A DNA stretch of 64,000 bases from Owenia fusiformis. Its lineage: Eukaryota; Annelida; Polychaeta; Sabellida; Oweniidae. The position numbers and the translations under genes were made by a program. Location of the stretch: the NCBI GenBank assembly GCA_903813345.2, contig CAIIXF020000004.1, positions 9,930,196 through 9,994,195 on the forward strand, in the 5' to 3' direction. The notes beneath the pieces are model-generated. The model made no database searches, was not told the origin of the DNA, and saw only the letters and a program-made list of their open reading frames with translations. This document shows positions 52,641-64,000 of the stretch, in pieces; the stretch's first letter is position 1, and the number at the start of each line of letters is the position of its first letter.

Positions 52641-54470
52641 ACTACTGTAACAGAAAAGATTAGTATGACTAATGTTATTGTATTTAAAGGTTGTTATTAT
52701 AATATGTCATTTTAGAGTGTTAACACGGTTTATATAAAACCAACTTTATGTAATTAGATAAACTTGTGATATTAATTTTTTTTTTTAATCTTACTATGAC
52801 TGACTGGAGAATATCAATATAATTCCCCAGAATTATTTTAAATTTGGGAATATTGAAATAACATGTATTCTTCAGGAATATTGAAATATATTGAGATTAT
52901 TCTCCATGAGAGTTCCGCTCTGTTATAAATTAAGTTCTTCCAAAAATTTGGATATTTAAAACATTATGAGCACATTGTGATATTTGTAGACTTATATACC
53001 ATATACTTGGGAGGCACTGGAGACTGAGGGAGAAAAATGATCTGAGAATTTCAACTTCATGCATAAAAAAATGTTTTTGAAATCCAATGATCTGAATTGT
53101 TATTCATATATTTGTATAATTATAGATCTTAGAATGTGGAGAAGTTGCTGAATATTATCAATTGGTTTACTTTTGCAGGATTTAATTTCGTGAAATTTTT
53201 CCTTTTATGAGTACATCATTACCTTGGGGTCCTTATCAGAAACTTTGTAAAGCTACAAATTCGTAAATCAATTGTTGTAACATGGATATAATGATGTCAC
53301 AAGAGGTTACAATGGACTTTACAAAGTTCGATGGCCCCCTGATATTTGTTTTGGCAAAATTAAATAAATTTTATGAAAATATATTAAAATACCAAAGGAT
53401 GAATTGTTCAGCATCAAATTAAAATAATTTACAGTAAGGCATTGGCTTTCAACTCTAATTGAAAGCCCATGGTATAGGCTATGGTTTGCTTTTATTAATA
53501 TAAAACTGCTGGACCTTGCTTGTTATATTCATAGGTTTTACTGTCTTCATTTTTGTTAGGACTTTGTTGACTTTTATTTATTCATGGGAATCATGGCTTA
53601 TTTACTTCTAAAGATAGATAGATTGATGATTAATGAACTGCAAAAGAATTGTAAAATCAACAGCTTATTTTAGTAACTACATTATCATCAGGATAAAGCA
53701 CAGCTTTAGTAGGTATTTAATGCTTATGATACACATGTATGTCCAAAGTCCCACATACACCAAAAGGGCAAGAAAGGGAGCTACACGAGAACCAATATAC
53801 ACATATGGGACTCTGTGGGTCACGGAAGTGACTTGATTGGACTCTTTGGGGCACTGAATGACCTTGTGGGGAAAATGAATGTCCAATGGAACCCCATGGG
53901 GTATGTTGGACTTTGCAATTATGCCATGGGCTTTATTTTCCATCCATGAAGCTATTCTTTCGTGAGAATTACAAATTGATGTCCTGAACTCATGTACCAA
54001 AACACTGTTTGATTGTTTTGATAATAAAAGTAAATTATCATTCATTATATGGTCTTCAGGCAGAAAATTTGTAAGGTTGGAATTAGCCCAATGGAGGTGT
54101 TTCTGGTTAATCTCAAATATATGTTTTAATCATTTTAATCATGATACACTCCCCTTTAAAAGTATAGCAACCAAGAAATTGAATTTGAACATGATGTCCA
54201 AATGGGAGTTGGACTTGTCAAACTTTTGTGGGGGAGTGTAGATGATGTATTTTAAAGGTGACAATAATAGCACTTAATTAACAATGATTGCTTTGAATTG
54301 GTTCATAATTGTAATGAAAGAGAGAATATTTAAATAAAGTCATTATATTAATTTGATTGTATCTATTTTTATCGTACATATATTAAGTCCATTGGCAGTG
54401 TTTGAAGAGAGAATGTTCAAATAAAATTATTATATTAATTTGATTGTATCGATTTTTCTCATTAATATAT

Positions 54471-54630
54471 CAGGTCCATAGCCAGTGAGGTTCGAAGGGA
54501 AATGGCCAATTTCTTTTAAAAATCATGCAGTTTTTCACTGTTTTGATCAGTTCAGGCCAAAGTTGTCAAATATGAGTTTGGATTTTTTTAAAACTTAACC
54601 CCCCATTGCCAAAAGCCGGCTATGGGCCTG
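54471..54630. mobile_element. Short MITE-like repeat, copy 3 (most complete ends)
   Basis: 160 bp with ends CAGGTCCATAGCC and GGCTATGGGCCTG as inverted repeats; interior inverted relative to 14200-14392. Lies about 215 bases downstream of the trypsin stop codon. Confidence 0.6.
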
Positions 54631-54845
54631 TATTCTCAGACAGATATATGAACAACACACTTGAATGTGTTCGTAAAGTGGAGTGAAGTGAGAAGTTTTT
54701 CACGTTATTTGAAAAGAACATGAGGAAATTACACCAGCTTCTTGTGTTCAAATTACAAATTGTATATACAGACAAGACAATATATGACATATGAATGTAG
54801 ACTGTTATATTTTGCTATCCATATTTAATTGTGTCTCATATATAT

Positions 54846-57800
54846 TTAACCTCTGATGTAACTGTTGAGCTGCTGACCAGCGTAGGTTGTAATAATGTTG
54901 TCTATCCAAGCCTCATAGTAAGATACACGTGTATAAACACCAGGGTATAGGGGGTCGGCACAACCATATCCCCATGACACTATACCTACAAGTAAAAAGA
55001 CACACGCGTGTATACACTAGGCTAGAGGGGGTCTGCACAACCATATCCCCATGACACTATACCTACAAGTAAAAAGACACGCATGTATACACTAGGCCAG
55101 AAGGGGTCTGCACAACCATATCCCCATGACACTATACCTACAAGTAAAAAGACACACGTGTGTATACACTAGGCTAGAGGGGGTCTGCACAACCATATCC
55201 CCATGACACTATACCTACAAGTAAAAAGACACACGTGTGTATACACTAGTCTAGAGGGGGTCTGCACAACCATATCCCCATGACACTTTACCTACAAGTA
55301 AAATATACAAGTACAAAGACAGGCATGTGTATACCTTGGGGTAGAAGGGGTCTGCACAACCATATCCCCATGACACTATACCTACAAGTAAAAAAACACG
55401 TGTGTATACATTAATAGTCTAGAGGGGGTCTGCACAACCATATCCCCATGACACTTTACCTACAAGTAAAAAGACACACATGTGTATACATTAGTCTAGA
55501 AGGGGTCTGCATAACCATATCCCCATGACACTATACCTACAAGTAAAAAGACACACGTGTGTATACACTAGGCTAGAGGGGGTCTGCACAACCATATCAA
55601 CACGACACTATACCTTCAAGTAAAATATACACATGTGTTTACACTGTATCACCCATGCTACATCGAGGTAGAGGGGTCCCTCATAACCCACCGACATCCG
55701 ACACCGTACATCAAGCACAAATGCACGTCGGACTAAAATCAGTTGCAGTTAGATCTAATATGAACAAAATCATTGCCAGTTCTGTGACAAAAATATTAAA
55801 CTCGTCTTTCTTTCTTTTTAACATATTAATTATTTCCTTCATAATCACAAAAATACACAAAATATCTACTACCAATCGCCATTGGTATTCATTGGTATTC
55901 TTTCTTCCTCGGCCTAGAAACTACGTATAATCATATTGTGCCCCTACACTCGGAAGACGGAAAAATAAAAAAATAAAATGGTCTATAGAAATGTGGCAGT
56001 AGTCTATCTATTCAAAAGTTAAGACCATTACTGCCATCTTCATATTACCTGCACCCTCGTAAAGTTGTGTGTTAGGGTTCCAAACGCTAAGGGGTCCCCC
56101 GCTGTCTCCCTGAAAGCAAAAATATGACAATATGTGATATCCCTAATGCCGACAACGTATTTTTCAAAACACTAACGGACAGGGGGCGCTTATATTTTAT
56201 TCTATGAAAACATTGAGATGGTGTGATCTTCAATTAATTTTTGATCCTAACTTAGCCACTATCAATTATAACTTCGATCACCTCGATTTTTGCACCAAGC
56301 GTGCATTAGCAGGGTTATACATTGTAATATGCATAGAGGAGAATGGATTTTATATGTCTATATATGCCATTTGCTTGTATGAGCGAGAGTATTCATCTTT
56401 GCGAGACTTTGTCACATGGAATCCCCCTCCGATTCTCATCTAGCCAAACAAAATATAATCCCCATGCAAAGAATGAACACGTCTTTCATTTTCTTTACGT
56501 TGCGGGGCTCCTTTGGACCGTTTGGACTAAATACAATCTACTATACCTTGCATTTGGTGTTCATGAGCAACCCATTTGGCTTATTAGTAATGATTATGTA
56601 TTTGTTTTTATTTTTCTGTTCCGTATTAACCTCTTGAATCCCAGGCTCTAAAATTGGCATGAAACCAGAGAATTTTTCATTTTTTGCCACCTTTTGACAT
56701 TTTATTACATACCTATACAACTTTAGATGCTCAGCTTAGTAAAATTGGACGGCAGAGAACATTTATACACGTTTTAAAACAATTTTTGTGTAAATTGGAT
56801 GAAAATTGTTCAAATGAGAGCAATTTTTGTGAAAAATTTTGTGACGGATTTTCTCGTCCCTCTGGGCACCAGTCTTATTTCATTTGTGACGGATATATCC
56901 GTCACTCTGGGTATTAAAGATTGGTTTAAAGTCAGTGACTTTTTGTTTCAGCTCTTCTTGGCAGATAAAGAAATTAGTAAATTAAAGCAGTTCCCAACTA
57001 AAAGGTCAATGGGGATCACAAGGATAACATTGGGTGGACCTTATGTTTACCTACCTGGCACGAGTCTTTACCATCCCTGGCTGCACACATATTATAATCA
57101 AATATGTCCTCGTTAGGGTAGGCGCTGTCACAGGCGGCGTTCGTTATGATGTCAAGGTTGGCGTACAGCAGAATGTTTGAGATAGACCCACCTAAAATAG
57201 TTTAAAGTATGGTCACATCACATCAATAAAAATTCAGAAAATTCTCTGAAAATAGGAATTTTGAATTAATTATTTTGGATTTGGGAATAAACTGAACACC
57301 TTAATCACTGGTCAGTGTTAGGGGACGGTAACGTTCGATAGTACGTTCTTTTTCAAAATGGCGGAGGGAAACTGTCGATTATACATTTTTAGTTTTCATC
57401 GAATGAAATAATTTTGCCTTCGGGCTACTTGGATATTCGGCTTTGAAATTTCGACCACACCAGCCTAAGAGAGAATGATATGGAAACTCCATATCATGAA
57501 AAATAGGACCGTTTCAAGTAAGGAGCACATGAAGTATTTTTACAAAGTTGTGATTTGTAGATTTTGTGTATGTTCTAAGTTGGGTTATGCCCTTCCGTAC
57601 CATATGTTTCACTCGAGAATTTTCAAATTATTTGTAGAATTTGGTTTGGTACCTACCTGCTGATGTAGTACCCCAACCACTAACAGTCCCCACCTGGCCT
57701 GCGTATGTGTTAGAGGCTGAGGGCTTACAAACTGGTCTACAAATGAAATATGACAGTGTTATACAAGGCCTATATACAAAATGTCACCACCTGCCATTTG

Positions 57801-60800
57801 TTACAGACACCGACCGCCGAACACCGTCGACATAAAAATCGGTGACTATAACAATATAATAACAACTTTTGGTGGTGACTTAAAAACGCAAACCATGAAC
57901 TGGATCATATTATTAGATTTGAACCAGAGACCGCTATTCTTCATTTACTATTTTGGACGAATAATTATATACTTGTCGGATATGTCAAAAGATCTAGACT
58001 TGAATGGAATTTAAATTTTGCAAATATATTCAACGGCAATAAGAGTTTCCGTCGATATTCTTAATTAATTAATGATTCTTAAGTAATCAATATTTAATAC
58101 CATTTGGGCAACTGAACACTAGAATGCATTGTACTTTTACAAAAAATAGAAAACAAACATTAAAATGCTGATCTCTTAAGATATAACAAACAATTATAAA
58201 ATCAAACCTGATTGTATCAGAGAAACTAGGTATAGCGCCTGCTGGTAGTTGAACTAACATGATGTCATTCAAGATGTTGAAATCGTCATAAAGCTCGTGC
58301 ATGACGCCACCTAGCGGCACTATCTCCAGAGCCCCTGTGGCATCTGTTCTGTCGTGCAATCCTAGAGAAACCAAATAGTCCGTGGCTCTGTCTCCCTTAA
58401 ATTAAATAATGTACCCTGCGTGCAGAGTTTAGTTATAAACGACGAAGCTTTCTTTTAGAGGCGAAGTCAAACGAATGCAAAGGGTATAAATTATGTGGAT
58501 TCAACCAAATTATCTTCTCACACATGTGAGAGCAAAGCGAGCTCTCGATCTCTCTGTGTTTGGAAAAGCCAAGAAGCTTTGATTTAAGAAATCAAGTGAG
58601 GTTTTATATAACATTATTTTAGGCATTGAGTTCCCAATGGAAAATTGGGATGTCTTCAATGCAGGAATGTCTCAATTATGTACCAAAGAAGATTTTTTGG
58701 CTGATGTATCAATGTATCCTTTGCTATTTTGGGTCTTTTTGCTCATATGTACATGTATAATTCATGAGAATGTAATTGTTTAATTAGCATAAGGTATAGT
58801 GTAAGATTGTTTTAATTGTCAAACTATTCTTCAGTATTGTAGGCTAAATAAATAAATAAATACATGTAGTGCGACGTATACTTATATATTTTTATGGATG
58901 ATATGACGTATCATTATATATTATGATGAATAATATAAGGTATACTTATATAAGCATCAATACTATGACGCGTGTTTATCTTATTTTAATATTGGCATAT
59001 AATTGCTGAATACAGTGGCAAAAGTATACATTAACATAAACAAAATACACTCATGTTAACATATGACAGTATCGAAGTGTAAACGTATGTTGGCAGTAAA
59101 ACTATGACGTACACTTATATATAAGCATTAATAATATGACGTATATTTACAATGGCATCAACATATGACGATTACTAATATATTGGCGATATGACGTACC
59201 AAAGTTACTTTGGCATATGCGTGTATATCATGACGTAAAACTTTCTTTGGCACAAACAATATGACGTTTACTTTTATATTGATGACATGACATATCAACG
59301 TTATATTGGCACTTTGACGTGTATTTATATATTGGCATTAACACTATGACGTATACTTATATTTTGGCATTAACGCTATGACTTATACTTATATATTGGC
59401 ATTAACGCTATGACATATACTTATATATTGGCATTAACGCTATGACGTTTACTTATATATTGGCATTAACACTATGACGTATACTTATATATTAGCATTA
59501 ACACTATGACGTATACTTATATATGGCATTAACCCTATTACGTATACTTATATATTGGAATTAATGCTATGACGTATACTTTTATATTGGCATTAACACT
59601 ATGACGTATACTTATATACTGGCATTAACACTATGACGTTTACTTATATATTGGCATTAACACTCTGACATATAATTATATATTGGCATTAACAATATGA
59701 TGTATACTTATGTATTGGCATTAACGCTATGACGTATACTTTTATATTGGCATTAACACTATGACGTATACTTATATATTGGCATTAACACTCTGACATA
59801 TACTTATATATTGGCATTAACACTATGACGTATACCTATATATTGACATTAACGTTATGACGTATACTTATATATTGGCATTAACACTATGACGTATACT
59901 TATATATTAGCATTAACATAATGACGTATACTTATATATTGGCATTAACACTATGACGTAAACCTATATATTGGCATTAACACTATGACGTATACCTATA
60001 TATTGGCATTAACGTTATGACGTATACTTATATATTGGCATTAACACTATGACGTATACTTATATATTAGCATTAACATAATGACGTATACTTATATATT
60101 GGCATTAACGCTATGACGTACACTTATATATCGTCATTAACACCATGAAGTATACTTATATGTTGGCATTAACGCTATGACGTATACTTATATATTGGCA
60201 TTAACGCTATGACGTATACTTATATATTGGCATTAACGCTATGACGTATACTTATATATTGGCATTAACGCTATGACGTTTACTTATATATTGACATTAA
60301 CGCTATGACGTATACTTGTATATTAGCATTAACACTATGATCATATTGGCATTAACACTATGACGTATACTTATTTATTGGCATTAACACTATGACGTAT
60401 ACTTATATATTGCCATTAACACTATTACGTATACTTATATACTGGCATTAACACTATGACGTATACTTATATATTGGCATTGACACTATGACGTATACTT
60501 ATATATTGGCATTAACACTATGACGTATACTTATATATTGGCATTAACACTATTACGTATACTTATATACTGGCATTAACACTGTGACGTATACTTATAT
60601 ATTGGCATTGACACTATGACGTATACTTATATATTGGCATTAACGTTATGACGTTTACTTATATATTGGCATTAACACTATGACGTATACTTATGCAACT
60701 CGTACGTTGGCATTATTGATGCAATGTGCAGCTGTCAAGACCCATTCTGAATTGATGAGGAATCCTCCACACAAGGTTCCTTTCTTTGTGTTTAGGAACT

Positions 60801-62687
60801 CAGCCTGGAATAACATGGGTATTGAATTGGTGGGTTTTTATTATTACAATGGAGACAGCACTAAACGGGTGTATACTCCTTATGTTCTTTATTTAAGGTA
60901 GCCTGGGTTTGTGTGGCTGTGAGTCCAAGTGAAATCTGTCATCGTAATACAAGATGACGGACAGTGAATGCCGATTTTCAGTTTCCATCGAATAAAAATA
61001 ATTTGTCGTGGACATTCGGTTTTAAAATTTCTACCATTTCAAGCTTGTAACATTCCTAGTTTTTCATAACTGAAAATGATTTCGTTTCCACCATGGGCTT
61101 TCAATTAGATCTAGTCGAATGCCCGTGTTTCCACTCTATCGCGATCCAGAACCATTCATTATTCTCCATTAAACCATTTAATTGAAAATATATGATGTCC
61201 ACCCGCTGAGCTGAATGGAACATATCGGAGATGATGTACGCATCTAGAGAGTAACATTCTGACTAAATGCGTCTGGAGAATGATTCATTACCTGCCAAGG
61301 GAACTCTCCTGGTCGAGCAGGCACGCCTCCAACTATTTGGAGAGTGTGATCTGTATCGTTGTAGATGCTATATCCACAGTCCGCTGGAATATTAGATCCA
61401 TATTACAGATTAAACTGTATAATCTGAGAAAACAGTTTAAACACATGGACAACATTTAGGTATACTTCTTTTATCACCATGTATTGGCACAATCTTGGGA
61501 AAAACACGTATTTTCAAATTCATTTCATGATTTTCTTTGAGTTTGATAACGATAGATGGAATTTCTATAAAAACACAGACGTTTTTGGCCCACCCTACAT
61601 GACTGATGTAGTCCATGTGGGTAAGGTTAGAATTGTCAACTTACATGACCATTGGACGGCGGGTGTTCTACCTAAAAAATAAAAAGTTGAACCAAAATTA
61701 TACTTTCAAATAACCATAGTAGAAAAACTTGTAAACATCAAAACGTACTCGATATAAATCGAAAGTTTCATTATCTATAGCTTTCATCCTAAATAAGCCT
61801 TAAATTCTAAACCCATAATAATATGTAAGTTATGCAATCGACAGACTTGGATACATTTTTCTGTAATTGTCAGTTTGATTTAATCGTCCATGTAGAAAAT
61901 GAATTTCCCTTTAAACCGGCAATATGCCTATTTTTGGAGAAAAAAAGGATAAAATATTATTTGAGACATGTCACTCACACACTTAATAAAATATGATAAA
62001 ATCTTAAATTTGGGATAATACTGAAGTGAAAAAGAAATTACTCGCATAGAAAACAGCATTTGAAGTTCAGAGATCGAAAAAAGTGAATTACCACTTTTCA
62101 CAGTGTATGTTTTAAATAACTCTTGGATAAAAAGATGGCGTATGGTTGAAAATTCTATCAAAAATTAATGGATAATGTCATGCAAAAACGTCGCCATCTT
62201 TCATTGGCATCGCTAAAAACTTGACATATATAAATTGATAGATTGAAAATATTTTTTGATAATCTAGTGTCAACTCTGATGTGGTCTGTTTGAGGTGTTT
62301 TTGGTGTCAAATGAAAGATCAGGTACTTATCAATCCAGTGGAAATGCTATGAAGATCAAAACTTCATTTTGTGGATAATACGCATTTAATTCTTTAAAAA
62401 ATGCCAATTAATTCTAGTTATGATCTTTTCAAAAAACCTTCCCGTCTAAGCTTATTGATTGAGTGAGTTATTTATCATCATAAACTAAAAGCATGAATGA
62501 TGAGAAATAAGTAACGGCTGTTAGCCTTTTAAATCCCGTAATTGGATAATCAAAACTGTATTCGCCATAAACCTGCATGAAGAAGATGAGGAAAACGTAA
62601 ATTTCGAATTTAACTCCTCGTCCAAGACTTACCCGGTGCCGCTAAAGCAAAAGCCACTAGACAACTTATAACGACAAGTCTTAACAT
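54846..62687 (-). CDS. Secreted trypsin-like serine protease (S1 family), nine exons
   Basis: Exons in transcript order: 62687-62633, 61671-61645 (27-nt microexon, inferred), 61383-61292, 60804-60706, 58395-58208, 57736-57657, 57191-57055, 56109-56049, 54985-54846; 879 nt, 292 aa, every junction in phase. Signal peptide [17 protein letters not shown] short propeptide contains Cys30, then the mature start IVGG at 44. Catalytic His85 (LTAAHC), Asp135 (NDIMLVQL) and Ser229 (GDSGGPL) are present. Asp223 in KDSCQGDSGG sits at the specificity-pocket position, and Gly residues of SWGYGCA and PGVYTRV match an open pocket, so cleavage after Arg/Lys is expected. The residue before IVGG is Gln43, not Arg/Lys. 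Extracellular digestive or defence protease. The intron after the His exon is filled by a 32-bp satellite, and the terminal exon's acceptor is copied in a tandem array just upstream of it. The microexon could be skipped without breaking the frame (283 aa). Confidence 0.9.
54950..55650 (-). repeat. 77-bp tandem array re-copying the acceptor and start of the trypsin terminal exon
   Basis: On the - strand each unit reads acceptor TTTTTACTTGTAG, then GTATAGTGTCATGGGGATAT and the equivalent of GCADP, then a diverged tail. The real exon (54985-54846) is the last unit; about eight decoys lie upstream of it in transcript order. Most decoys hit a stop right after GCADPL (CTC TAG where the real exon has CTA TAC). 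At least two (around 55100 and 55335) stay open through the unit. Confidence 0.85.
56626..56790 (+). repeat. Dispersed repeat, copy 2 (TTGAATCCCAG block)
   Basis: Same family as 49338-49490. In the trypsin intron between exons 7 and 8; followed at 56886-56905 by a perfect 20-bp palindrome. Confidence 0.55.
56886..56905. repeat. Perfect 20-bp palindrome
   Basis: GTGACGGATATATCCGTCAC is its own reverse complement. A partial copy (GTGACGGATTTTCTCGTC) lies about 45 bases upstream. Confidence 0.8.
58403..58495. repeat. Dispersed repeat, copy 1 (CCCTGCGTGCAGAG block)
   Basis: Matches 63145-63258 in inverted orientation (shared CTGCGTGCAGAGT and AAGTCAAACGAATGCAA). It starts just upstream of trypsin exon 5 in transcript order. 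Confidence 0.6.
58870..60690. repeat. 32-bp satellite in the trypsin intron
   Basis: Unit near ATGACGTATACTTATATATT plus GGCATTAACACT, about 57 units. Highly regular at 59300-60690 and increasingly degenerate towards 58870. The regular end touches the donor of the His exon (60706), whose last bases GTTGGCATTATTGATG resemble the unit's TATTGGCATTAAC. No spacers between units. Confidence 0.95.
61645..61671 (-). CDS. 27-nt microexon of the trypsin-like protease propeptide
   Basis: TTTTTTAG acceptor and CAT|GTAAGT donor enclose exactly 27 bases whose phase (1 to 1) fits between the signal-peptide exon and the IVGG exon. It adds RTPAVQWS to the propeptide. Inclusion is inferred from the strong splice sites only; it may be alternative. 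Confidence 0.5.
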
Positions 62688-64000
62688 CGTGGTACGAGAT
62701 GCAGAGTTTGAACTATTGTAACCACTGCAAAGTAACATGATTGTAATTATACTTTTTGTGACCTCGAATTCAAGTATTTCCAAATGTTGAAATACATAAC
62801 GTACAAGGCTGTACCGTGAGTCGTACATGCAACACGTCTATGGGACTTTTATTTAATTTGACACACAAAATCAGATGTAATATTTAGAGGGTCACGACCG
62901 ACCACTTTCGACCAAAATTGATTATTTAATAAAATACAACATATGCCTTGGAGCTGTGGACCACTCCTGTATGCCGTCATCCTAGTTTATGCTTACACTC
63001 TGTGAAGAAAATAGGTACACGGTCATTTTTCAATTTTCAATATTTTGTTTAGTCACTCATCTCTTTATAGAGGTATCTTTTGCAACTATTGTGAATAGGT
63101 GGAAATCTTAAGAAATTCGATTCTAGTTGACAATGGTTAAAAACATGGTACTATTACCCGTTGCATTCGTTTGACTTCAATTCACTTCTTAAAAGAGAGC
63201 TTCGTCTTCTGTACTCGTCTTCTGTAGTTTAACTAGACTCTGCACGCAGGGTAGGTACTATGGTATGTCTTCATGAATTGAAAATTGAAGGTTGCTTATA
63301 AAGACAAATTACTAGTACCCCTCATTTGACACCCGATGAGGTTTATTTGCTCCCTTTATCATTGATATAAACCAAGATAACGATGTTATGTCTTGCTTCA
63401 AGTCTAATGAGCCCCCTCCCCTCATCTAACTCTGTGGGGAGACGTGTAGGGGGGGGGGGGTCACACGGGTATGTACTTGTAGCTAGACTTTAAAGATGGA
63501 GTATTCTTTATAAACCTGATGTTTAGAAAACCTATAATGCACACAATGTCCAAATTGATTCATGGAAGAAATTGATATGACGTTTTTTAATAGAGAATGG
63601 GGTCCCTCAAAGAAGAGAAATGGAGTTCAAAAGATTTCTTGATTCAAACACATTAAAGATTCGATATGTTAAGGAGGAAACTATAAAATATCTAAATGAA
63701 CGTGTATCTAAGTCGTAGATCCTAGACTATATTTAGTAAATAACTGCTTTATGCATTGGACACTCTATTTATTTATACAAAGGTCTATAAGATCCCATCA
63801 CATACATGTATAATAAAATGGCTTGCACGTTTTCAACATTCTTTATATAAAGATTTGGAAAATTTAATTATTCTTAGACGTATCCAAATTAATAACACCA
63901 TGTTTAGTTAGATCATTACTAGTATAGTATACATGTTGTCTGGGATAGCGACTGAACAGAAATGAATAAACAAGATCCATGATTTGATTTACTTAATTTT
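62688..64000. other. 5' flank of the trypsin gene
   Basis: No second gene seen. A - strand TTACTTTGCAG at about 62730-62740 could be an acceptor for a 5' UTR exon. A 12-13 base G-run lies at about 63450, and one dispersed repeat copy at 63145-63258. Confidence 0.4.
63145..63258. repeat. Dispersed repeat, copy 2, inverted
   Basis: Reverse-complement relative of 58403-58495, with an extra internal duplication of GTCTTCTGTA-type sequence (63206-63228). Confidence 0.6.

Larger units (their letters stand above)
49849..54845. other. Intergenic region between calpain and trypsin genes
   Basis: Five kilobases with no exon chain on either strand that I can support. Contains two tandem arrays, dispersed repeats and a MITE. 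ATTAAA on the - strand at 54824-54829 is a possible trypsin polyadenylation signal. Confidence 0.5.

Noticed and set aside
53677-54045. 122-codon - strand frame between calpain and trypsin
   Set aside because: No domain, no signal peptide, no exon partners; its start is unsupported.
58870-60690. CRISPR-like regular array
   Set aside because: Units are directly adjacent with no unique spacers, no cas genes are present and the locus is inside a eukaryotic intron. It is a satellite.
58870-60690. Cluster of TGACGT cAMP-response-like sites
   Set aside because: The motif recurs only because it is part of the satellite unit; its number says nothing about regulation.

Overview
This is a piece of a eukaryotic nuclear genome. 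Coding exons are short and separated by long AT-rich introns with GT-AG borders, and much of the non-coding DNA is inverted-repeat transposons, tRNA-derived SINE fragments and minisatellites. The gene content (calpain-5/TRA-3-type calpain, dihydrodiol dehydrogenase, somatomedin-B/class B receptor, C1q-domain protein, secreted trypsin) fits a marine invertebrate animal, either a non-vertebrate deuterostome or a lophotrochozoan. The sequence alone does not settle which. All gene models were assembled by hand from splice consensus, reading phase and family resemblance; every exon chain given closes in frame.

Layout. Bases 1-3091 hold no gene, only two copies of a foldback MITE. A 14-coding-exon calpain runs on the + strand from 3110 to 49760 (649 aa, catalytic Cys/His/Asn all present). 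Four other genes lie inside its introns, all on the - strand: (i) in intron 1, a six-exon secreted protein with two six-cysteine modules (4859-11333), which I do not recognise; (ii) and (iii) in the 17 kb intron 10, an eight-exon dihydrodiol dehydrogenase (27938-36023) with an odd Asp/Asn/Gly-rich tail, and an intronless 959-aa somatomedin-B 7TM receptor (38735-41614); (iv) in intron 12, a two-exon C1q-domain protein (45505-47345) whose C1q fold carries a long charged insertion. Bases 49761-54845 look gene-free. A nine-exon trypsin-like serine protease occupies 54846-62687 on the - strand. The last 1.3 kb shows no gene.

The most unusual structural theme is tandem repetition that begins at splice junctions. 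A 32-bp satellite of about 1.8 kb abuts the donor of the trypsin His exon. A 77-bp array re-copies the acceptor and first codons of the trypsin terminal exon about eight times. A ~45-bp array re-copies the acceptor of calpain exon 13 about eleven times. A 63-bp unit is repeated three times from the donor of calpain exon 9. Two further calpain acceptors (exons 3 and 7) have duplicated decoys upstream. A second feature is a 3.5 kb giant palindrome (6035-9519), built from ~450-bp inverted arms around a G/C-rich 21-bp minisatellite that itself folds back; it nearly fills one intron of the nested secreted-protein gene. Several MITE families share CAGGGG-type ends and 5-bp target duplications, and two degenerate mariner elements keep recognisable transposase fragments.

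The genes do not form an operon. Calpain is an intracellular protease, the dehydrogenase a cytosolic NAD(P)-dependent enzyme, the receptor a plasma-membrane protein, and the trypsin and twin-module protein are secreted. What links the nested genes is physical: any calpain transcript must cross them antisense.
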